In this document: piece after piece, positions 58,604 through 64,000 of the stretch
How positions within the stretch are numbered: position 1 is the first letter of the stretch
How the letters are laid out: every line of letters begins with the position of its first letter
Assembly (NCBI GenBank): GCA_937872895.1
Contig: CALMUP010000028.1
Span: forward strand, 62,001-126,000
Length of the DNA: 64,000 bases
Reading direction: 5' to 3'
Source: an uncultured Verrucomicrobiota bacterium
Lineage (GTDB): Bacteria; Verrucomicrobiota; Kiritimatiellia; CAIVKH01
Notes under the pieces: generated by a model
What the model was told of the DNA's origin: nothing
Seen by the model: the letters and a program-made list of their open reading frames with translations, nothing else
Database searches by the model: none
Position numbers and translations under genes: made by a program

Positions 58604-60676
58604 ATGAACACAGCCGTCATCCATCGTGGACTGCTCGGTTTTTCGGCGTTGGTGCTTCTGGCGGGCTGTGCTTCGGTGGTGTTTCCACGCCAACACGAGC
58701 AGGTCGGGGCCGGGCCCAGCGCCGCCGACCAGCGCATCGACCAAACATCGCGCTCGCTCGCCCACTACAGCATGGCTGTACTGGAAGGTTACAGCGGATC
58801 CGATGCGGATGCCGTGCAGCACTACGAAGCGGCGATCGCCAGTGATCCGGAGCATGTAGGGTTACGGATGGAATTGGCCGTGGCTTATTTCCATCAGAAC
58901 CGATTTGACGATATGGCGGTGGTTCTGGAGGAAGTCCTGCAACGCGACCCAACCAACCTGCGTGCCTTGCAGCTCAGTGCGCTGGGTTTGCGTATCCAAG
59001 GGCGCCACCGCGAGGCATTGATCCCGCTGACCCGTGCCGCAACCGTGGAGCCGAAGGAAGCGGCCCACTACCTGGAAATCGCGTCCGTTCATGCACGGCT
59101 GAAAGATCGCGATGAAGCCATTCGTACCCTCGAACACGCTCTCGGCAAGGTGGATGACCGCCTGGGTATCTATCAGGCCCTGGGTGAACTGTACCTGAAC
59201 GATGCCTCGGCCATCCGGGCCAAGAACCGGTCGGCGCCCCTCCCCAAGGGACCACTCGAGGTGTTGGCCACCGCTACGGAAGCATTTCCCGAGGACCCCT
59301 ACCTGCTAACCCAGTATGGGGACCTGCTTATCCTGCACCGCCATATCGAGGAGGCCATCGAGGTGTTCGCCCGGATCGAGGCATTGAGTCCGGACGACCT
59401 GATGATTCGCCAGAAACTCGCAGTCAACCTGGCCGCAGTCGGAAACCGGGGAAAAGCCATTGAACTCCTCGAACAGATCGCGGAAGGACAACCCGACAAC
59501 ATCCGTCTTCTCTACTATCTGGCCGAGTTGTATGACCAGGACGAGCAACCGGACAAGGCGCGCGAGAAACTGGCCGCGGTCATCGCCATCAACCCGAATG
59601 CCCCCGAGGCTTACATCAAGTTGTCCTTCCAACTGCTCGCCCGCAACCAGGTTGCCGAAGCCCTATCCTTGCTCCTGGAAGCACGCGGTGAAATGCCCAA
59701 CGACATGCGCATCGTGGAAATGCTCGGTTATGCCTATGCCGCCAATACCAACCACGCCGAGGCCGCGGCCCAGTTTTCCTTGGTGGAGGACGGCATCGCG
59801 ACCACCGATCGTTCCCCGTTGATGTCGAACTTTTACCTGAACCACGCCATCAGCCTTCAGCTTGTTGGCGCCTATCAGGATGCAGCGGATCGCTTGCGCA
59901 CCGCCACCGCCACCAATCCCGACGCGGTGGAGGACTACCTGTCCATCAACCTGCGCAGTCCGAACCGTGCGGATCGGATAACGGCCACCCTGGCCGTGCT
60001 CGACCTGATTCCCGATATCCTGCCGGAAACCGTGGCCTTCCAAACCCTGCACGGCATGGCTGCCTTTCAAGCCGAACAACCAGCCTTGGCCCTCCAATTG
60101 CTCGAAAAGGCCTATGCACGCGCAGACGAGGAGGAGTCCATCGATTCATTGAGCGGCCAGTTCTTCTTCTGGCTGGGCGCCGCCGCTGAACGCACCAAGG
60201 ACTATGACAAAGCCGAGTTGTACTTTCTCGAAGCCGTAAGGGTTGAACCCGGGCACGCCGACTCCCACAACTACCTGGCCTACATGCATGCCGAACGCGG
60301 CATCAAGCTCGACATGGCCTATCATCACATCGGGATAGCCCTCGATCTTGAACCGGACAACGCCGCCTTTATCGACACGCGCGGCTGGATCTATTTTCAC
60401 CAGGGCCAGTACACCAACGCCCTGGCCGACATCCAACGGGCGGCCGACCTGCTTCCCGATGACCCGACCATCGCCGACCACCTCGGCGACATCCACCAGG
60501 CCCTTGGCCAGCCGGAGGAAGCACGACGCTGGTGGTCACGCGCCTTGGAGTTGGATCCCGCCAACGATACCGTGCGCGCGAAGCTCGAGACGGTCGCCTT
60601 CCCATCGTCGGACCGCGTGGACAAGGACGATGAATCAGAATCGATCCACCCCGAGCCAGAACCCGTCACGGAATAA
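58604..60676 (+). CDS. Large TPR lipoprotein
   Basis: A 690-residue outer-membrane-type lipoprotein: signal sequence with lipobox LLAGC (residues about 16-20) followed by at least a dozen tetratricopeptide repeats (AIASDPEHVGLRMELAVAYF, AVIAINPNAPEAYIKLSFQL, EAVRVEPGHADSHNYLAYMH, ALDLEPDNAAFIDTRGWIYF and others). TPR arrays act as protein-binding scaffolds; similar proteins work in envelope biogenesis or export. The ATG at 58604 is preferred over a GTG at 58565. The last 20 residues are acidic. Downstream of the COX24-like gene; partner unknown. Confidence 0.88.
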   Translation: MNTAVIHRGLLGFSALVLLAGCASVVFPRQHEQVGAGPSAADQRIDQTSRSLAHYSMAVLEGYSGSDADAVQHYEAAIASDPEHVGLRMELAVAYFHQNRFDDMAVVLEEVLQRDPTNLRALQLSALGLRIQGRHREALIPLTRAATVEPKEAAHYLEIASVHARLKDRDEAIRTLEHALGKVDDRLGIYQALGELYLNDASAIRAKNRSAPLPKGPLEVLATATEAFPEDPYLLTQYGDLLILHRHIEEAIEVFARIEALSPDDLMIRQKLAVNLAAVGNRGKAIELLEQIAEGQPDNIRLLYYLAELYDQDEQPDKAREKLAAVIAINPNAPEAYIKLSFQLLARNQVAEALSLLLEARGEMPNDMRIVEMLGYAYAANTNHAEAAAQFSLVEDGIATTDRSPLMSNFYLNHAISLQLVGAYQDAADRLRTATATNPDAVEDYLSINLRSPNRADRITATLAVLDLIPDILPETVAFQTLHGMAAFQAEQPALALQLLEKAYARADEEESIDSLSGQFFFWLGAAAERTKDYDKAELYFLEAVRVEPGHADSHNYLAYMHAERGIKLDMAYHHIGIALDLEPDNAAFIDTRGWIYFHQGQYTNALADIQRAADLLPDDPTIADHLGDIHQALGQPEEARRWWSRALELDPANDTVRAKLETVAFPSSDRVDKDDESESIHPEPEPVTE

Positions 60677-60702
60677 AAAAGGCCGCCGGTTACCCGGCGG
60701 CC
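60675..60702 (-). terminator. Intrinsic terminator of the csgG-like gene
   Basis: A perfect 9-bp stem (60681-60689 with 60694-60702, four-base loop) followed on the minus strand by six T (60675-60680). It lies 28 bases after the csgG-like stop and touches the stop codon of the convergent TPR gene. Confidence 0.88.
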
Positions 60703-60730
60703 GATGCGGTTGATCCCGCGTTCAGGCAGC

Positions 60731-61708
60731 TTACTTCTTCAGCTTGACCGTCGTGCCCGGCTCCGGATTGGCTTCGCCGGATACCACGTCCGCATAGCTG
60801 ATCTTCTCGGTAACCCGGGCAATGCGGATCACACCGATCTCCTCGCCTTCCTCGTTGCCCAGCAGTTCCCCGGTATCGGGATCGAGCAACTCTTCGCCTT
60901 GCTCGGCCATGACCAGTTCCTGCCCGACCGTAACGCCAAATTCGGAACCGCGGTTGATCAGGATCTGTCCCTTGTCGGAGACCTTGATCACGCTGCCCTC
61001 AAACGGAAAGTTTTCCATCTGCTTGGCGAAAAACTTCGCGGCCTGGTTGATCACGTCCTGCGCGGCCTCGCCGAGCGGCGTCTTGGTGAACCCGCCCAGA
61101 TCGGCGCCGAAACTGCTACCGGAGTATCCGATGCTGGCACCAATGCCACCGGGTTTGCCAGTGATGCGTTCCTTCGCCACGATTTCACCCGTCGAGGTGT
61201 CGATCAGCTTGGCAATGATCGTGATTTGAGCCTTCGATCCGCCCAACCCAACCCGAAATCCGCCGACACTCACGCCCCCGCCGCCACCTGAAGCGGCCTC
61301 TTCAACCGTCGTGATCGTGCCGGTAGCAATGTAGCGCGCCGAACGGATGACTCCGGTCCTGGCCACCTTGGCCGCCTTCGCGGTGCGGCCGCTTGCCGCC
61401 AGATCCTGCTCGGCAATGACGTCGGTCAGCTTTTCGCGCTCAACCAGGACGAAACGTCCGGTATCGAACAGCGCGGACTCGAGCATCGCAGCGAGGTTGT
61501 CGCCCAGTTCCCACTGGCCCCGCCAACCTGCCTCGTTCTCAAATCCCTTCACGCCGACGGCATGCTTCAACCCCTTGTATTCACCGAGGCCCATGTCGGC
61601 GTTGGTGCGCTCGGTAGGGGTATTTCCGGTGAATTGGCCCAAGGTCTGGCAGCCGGTCAAGGACACGGCGCACAACAGGCCGGTCGCAATCAATGTCACA
61701 CTCTTCAT
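60731..61708 (-). CDS. CsgG-family lipoprotein with an added C-terminal beta domain
   Basis: A 325-residue lipoprotein: signal peptide with lipobox SLTGC near residues 15-19, then a CsgG/curli-assembly domain (about 45-225; GDNLAAMLESALFDTGRFVL, AKAAKVARTGVIRSARYIAT, ITIIAKLIDTSTGEIVAKER). CsgG-type proteins form or support outer membrane export pores. After the core, residues about 235-325 form an extra domain (VIKVSDKGQILINRGSEFGV, GVIRIARVTEKISYADVV, PGTTVKL). The ATG at 61708 has GGAGG upstream; the long frame to 62041 overlaps serA and is rejected. No csgA/csgF-like genes are nearby. Confidence 0.88.
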   Translation of the reverse strand: MKSVTLIATGLLCAVSLTGCQTLGQFTGNTPTERTNADMGLGEYKGLKHAVGVKGFENEAGWRGQWELGDNLAAMLESALFDTGRFVLVEREKLTDVIAEQDLAASGRTAKAAKVARTGVIRSARYIATGTITTVEEAASGGGGGVSVGGFRVGLGGSKAQITIIAKLIDTSTGEIVAKERITGKPGGIGASIGYSGSSFGADLGGFTKTPLGEAAQDVINQAAKFFAKQMENFPFEGSVIKVSDKGQILINRGSEFGVTVGQELVMAEQGEELLDPDTGELLGNEEGEEIGVIRIARVTEKISYADVVSGEANPEPGTTVKLKK

Positions 61709-61734
61709 GAATCCTCCACGTGGTGATTGAGTTA

Positions 61735-61769
61735 CCTTCCCATCGTTGTATTCAACCAACGAAGGGAGG
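61735..61769 (-). other. Hairpin between serA and the csgG-like gene
   Basis: A 13-bp stem with one mismatch (61735-61748 with 61757-61769) in the 100-base gap. No T run follows on the minus strand, so it is a weak terminator at best, or a leader structure for the csgG-like mRNA. Confidence 0.35.
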
Positions 61770-61808
61770 GCAAGCGGATTGTAGACGCGGATCGGCCGGG
61801 AAAGGCGA

Positions 61809-63395
61809 TCAGGCCGACGGGAAATCAATGCTGAACCAGGTTTCCGCCTTGATATCGGCGGCAATCCGGGACAGTACGTCGCCCGGAATCTTCTGGTTGA
61901 CCTTGAGGATCGCGATCGACTTCTCGCACTTTGAATCGTGCGGGTTGCGGACGTCGTCGATGTTGATCTTCGCGGCGGCCAGGGCGGCTCCGATATGGCC
62001 GAGCACACCCGGGCGGTCGTCGTAGATGAACAGGACGGCATGGCCCTTCGGCTCGAAGTACAGGCTGTGGAAGTCGTTGATCCGCGAGATCATCATGACC
62101 CCCTCGGTCAACGTGCCCCGCACGCTGACCCGGCGCAGATTGCTGTCGGACAGCGCGGCGGTAAGGTCGAGGGTGATCGAATTGTCGTACCCCTTCTTGT
62201 CGTCCGTCTCGCGGTCTTCAAAATCAATGCCCATGTCCTTCAGGTACTGCAGGGCGGCGCGCGGATCGGAGGAGCGATCGAAGTCATCGCTGATCGCCGC
62301 CACCACCGGAACCAGCAGCCACTTGGCATAGGGTTTGAGCGAGCCGTAGAAGCTGCTCTCGATCAACTTCAACTTGGCGTCGCGACCAACCAACTGGCGG
62401 CACAACCGGGCCAGCAGGAAGGCCAGTTCGCCATAAGCCTCATCGAGGCCGGGCGGAATGTCGCGGTTGACGATATAGCTGCTGATCCCCTTCTCGTCGA
62501 ACTCGATCAGTTCCTCGGCGGCATGCAGGGCAGCCTTGAAATTGGCCTCCTTGGTGCTGGCGCCGAGATGCGGCACCATGATGTCGGCGATGTCGGCGAT
62601 CGGCTTCGGTCCCTCGGCGTCCTTCGGATACACATCATTCAGCAAGCGGAGCTTCTTGGCTGCCTTCTGAGCACGGAAGTCCTCTTCATTGATGATGCCG
62701 GCACGGGCGCAATTGACCAGGGTCGCCCCATCCTTCATGCGGGCGATCAACCCGGCGTTGACCAGGCCGCGTGTCTCGTTGTTTTCCGGAATGTGCAACG
62801 TGATATAGTCGGCCTGCTCGAACAGCGAACCGAGATCAACCAACTCGACATTGACCGAGCGGGCCCGCTCCTGGGAGATAACCGGATCGTACCCGATCAG
62901 GCGCACGTCGAACCCGGCCAGGCGTTTTGCCACCAACTGGCCGATCGCACCGAGTCCGACAATACCAACGGTCTTGCCGCTGACTTCCCGGCCCATGAAC
63001 AGGTTCTTCTCCCATTTGCCCGCGCGGGTCGAGGCATCGGCTGGAATCAGGTGGCGCGCATCCGCCAGCATCAAGGCAACAACCTCCTCGGCCACCGCAT
63101 TCGCGTTCGCGCCGGGCGTGGTCATGACATCAATGCCCTTCTTGCGGGCATACTTGGTATTGATGTTGTCGTAGCCGGAACCCGCCCGGATGATCACCTT
63201 CAGAGAGGGCAACTGGTCAATCACCTCGGGCGTCACCTTCTCGCTGCGCACGATCAAGGCGTAGGCATCGGTATGCTGCTGCAGGAATCCGTTCAAATCC
63301 TTGGTTTCTTCCAATACGACGTGGTAGCGACCGGTCGCCTCGAGGGTCTCCTTGACGATCTTGTTCAGCTTGGTTGGAATGATCACTTTTTTCAT
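61809..63395 (-). CDS. serA: D-3-phosphoglycerate dehydrogenase
   Basis: First enzyme of serine synthesis, NAD-dependent. 528 residues in the long form: catalytic and Rossmann domains (VGIVGLGAIGQLVAKRLAGF, IRAGSGYDNINTKYAR), a middle domain, and a C-terminal ACT domain (about 450-528, HAVLFIYDDRPGVLGHIGAA). Catalytic Arg (NCARAGIINE) and His (PHLGAST) are present; the usual Glu in DVFxxEP is replaced by Asp in LNDVYPKDAEGP. The ATG at 63395 is chosen over an extension to 63464. Confidence 0.95.
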   Translation of the reverse strand: MKKVIIPTKLNKIVKETLEATGRYHVVLEETKDLNGFLQQHTDAYALIVRSEKVTPEVIDQLPSLKVIIRAGSGYDNINTKYARKKGIDVMTTPGANANAVAEEVVALMLADARHLIPADASTRAGKWEKNLFMGREVSGKTVGIVGLGAIGQLVAKRLAGFDVRLIGYDPVISQERARSVNVELVDLGSLFEQADYITLHIPENNETRGLVNAGLIARMKDGATLVNCARAGIINEEDFRAQKAAKKLRLLNDVYPKDAEGPKPIADIADIMVPHLGASTKEANFKAALHAAEELIEFDEKGISSYIVNRDIPPGLDEAYGELAFLLARLCRQLVGRDAKLKLIESSFYGSLKPYAKWLLVPVVAAISDDFDRSSDPRAALQYLKDMGIDFEDRETDDKKGYDNSITLDLTAALSDSNLRRVSVRGTLTEGVMMISRINDFHSLYFEPKGHAVLFIYDDRPGVLGHIGAALAAAKINIDDVRNPHDSKCEKSIAILKVNQKIPGDVLSRIAADIKAETWFSIDFPSA

Positions 63396-63549
63396 GTAAG
63401 TGCGAGTCCTTTTGTCATGCCTGCGACACGGGGTTGAAATACAGGCGTGAGAGGATAGGGTCAAAACCCCACCGAATCAAGCCGTTCAGTGCGACAACCT
63501 TGCCTTTACCGCTTGACCACCCCCCCTGCGCTACCTATCGTTCCCCACC

Positions 63550-64000
63550 ATGTTGCGTATGTTCCATCCCGTTCCCCGCCTGTTGCTGATGATGGTGCTT
63601 CTGGCCTTAGCCGATACCGCGATGGCCAGATCCGAACCATACGAGGAAACCGGCAAGAAACACTCCTGGTTCAGCTTCAACCGACCGGCCAAGGACAACC
63701 CGAAAGACCAACTGGCCCACGCCCGCGAGCTGGCCCGACAGGATGAGTTGCGCAAAGCCGGCCGCGCCTTCCGAGCCCTGGTCATGACCTGGCCATCCTC
63801 CCGGGAAGCCGCCGCCGCCCAATGGGCATATGCTAAAATCCTCGAAAAACGCGACAAGCCACGTCAGGCGTTTGATGCCTACCAGCTTCTGATGGAGAAC
63901 TATCCCGGGCAATTCCCCGACTACGATGCCGTGCTGCAGCGTCAATTTGAAATCGCCCGTCAGGTCATGACCACCCGCAAGGCCAAATTCCTGTTCATGC
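63550..64000 (+). CDS. Exported TPR protein, BamD/YbgF-like (N-terminal part)
   Basis: The first 150 codons of a gene that runs off the window. Signal peptide of about 25 residues (LLLMMVLLALADTAMA) without a lipobox cysteine, then helical repeats: QLAHARELARQDELRKAGRA (about 58-77), YAKILEKRDKPRQAFDAYQL and LMENYPGQFPDYDAVLQRQF. The spacing and the ENYPGQFPDYD phrase match outer membrane assembly (BamD/YfiO) or Tol-Pal TPR proteins. Divergent from serA. Assignment is by pattern. Confidence 0.7.
   Translation, partial: MLRMFHPVPRLLLMMVLLALADTAMARSEPYEETGKKHSWFSFNRPAKDNPKDQLAHARELARQDELRKAGRAFRALVMTWPSSREAAAAQWAYAKILEKRDKPRQAFDAYQLLMENYPGQFPDYDAVLQRQFEIARQVMTTRKAKFLFM

Overview
The window looks like chromosome from a Gram-negative bacterium of the PVC superphylum, most likely Kiritimatiellota, Verrucomicrobiota or Lentisphaerota. 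The GC-rich coding, ADP-heptose (LPS) genes, an OmpA-type outer membrane protein, CsgG-like and TPR lipoproteins and a BamD-like protein indicate a diderm. The order tuf - tRNA-Trp - secE - nusG - rplKAJL - rpoBC, the missing rpmD and an EF-Tu lacking the usual RGITI switch I motif fit PVC bacteria. This placement comes from recollection of family features, not from a tree.

Layout. 1-795: start of rpsA (minus). 1008-1739: EEP-family phosphohydrolase. 1825-3916: plus-strand operon of a small unknown protein, an EboB/TatD-like hydrolase and pyrC. 3947-6778 (minus): sulfotransferase, OmpA-family protein and a small membrane protein. 6894-37418: one almost uninterrupted minus-strand block of transcription and translation genes, transcribed from tRNA-Thr and tuf through rpmG, tRNA-Trp, secE, nusG, rplKAJL, rpoBC, rpsLG, fusA and the S10, spc and alpha operons to rplQ. 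It ends at a strong intrinsic terminator, has an attenuator-like hairpin between rplL and rpoB, and carries one foreign-looking gene (18054-18623) between rpsS and rplV. 37419-37812 is a divergent control region.

37813-39462: purK-purE (plus). 39548-46054 (minus): recA, alaS, icd, hldE-type adenylyltransferase and rfaD. 46246-47139: FG-GAP repeat secreted protein. 47175-49375: galE-cinA pair. 49436-52644: BFN-domain protein, a 24-residue membrane peptide and clpB. 52714-57381: zinc-type ABC transporter cassette led by a histidine-rich putative outer membrane barrel, with a near-consensus promoter that overlaps a Fur/Zur-like dyad. 57569-60676 (plus): hisG, a 29-residue COX24-like protein and a large TPR lipoprotein. 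60731-63395 (minus): CsgG-like lipoprotein and serA. 63550-64000: start of a BamD/TPR-like exported protein.

Most of the window is housekeeping. The least expected items are the unknown exported gene inside the S10 operon, the altered EF-Tu switch I, the Ser in the RNA polymerase catalytic loop, the divergent IF-1, and the metal cassette with its His-rich barrel and small unknown membrane protein. No CRISPR array, prophage, insertion sequence or rRNA gene was seen.
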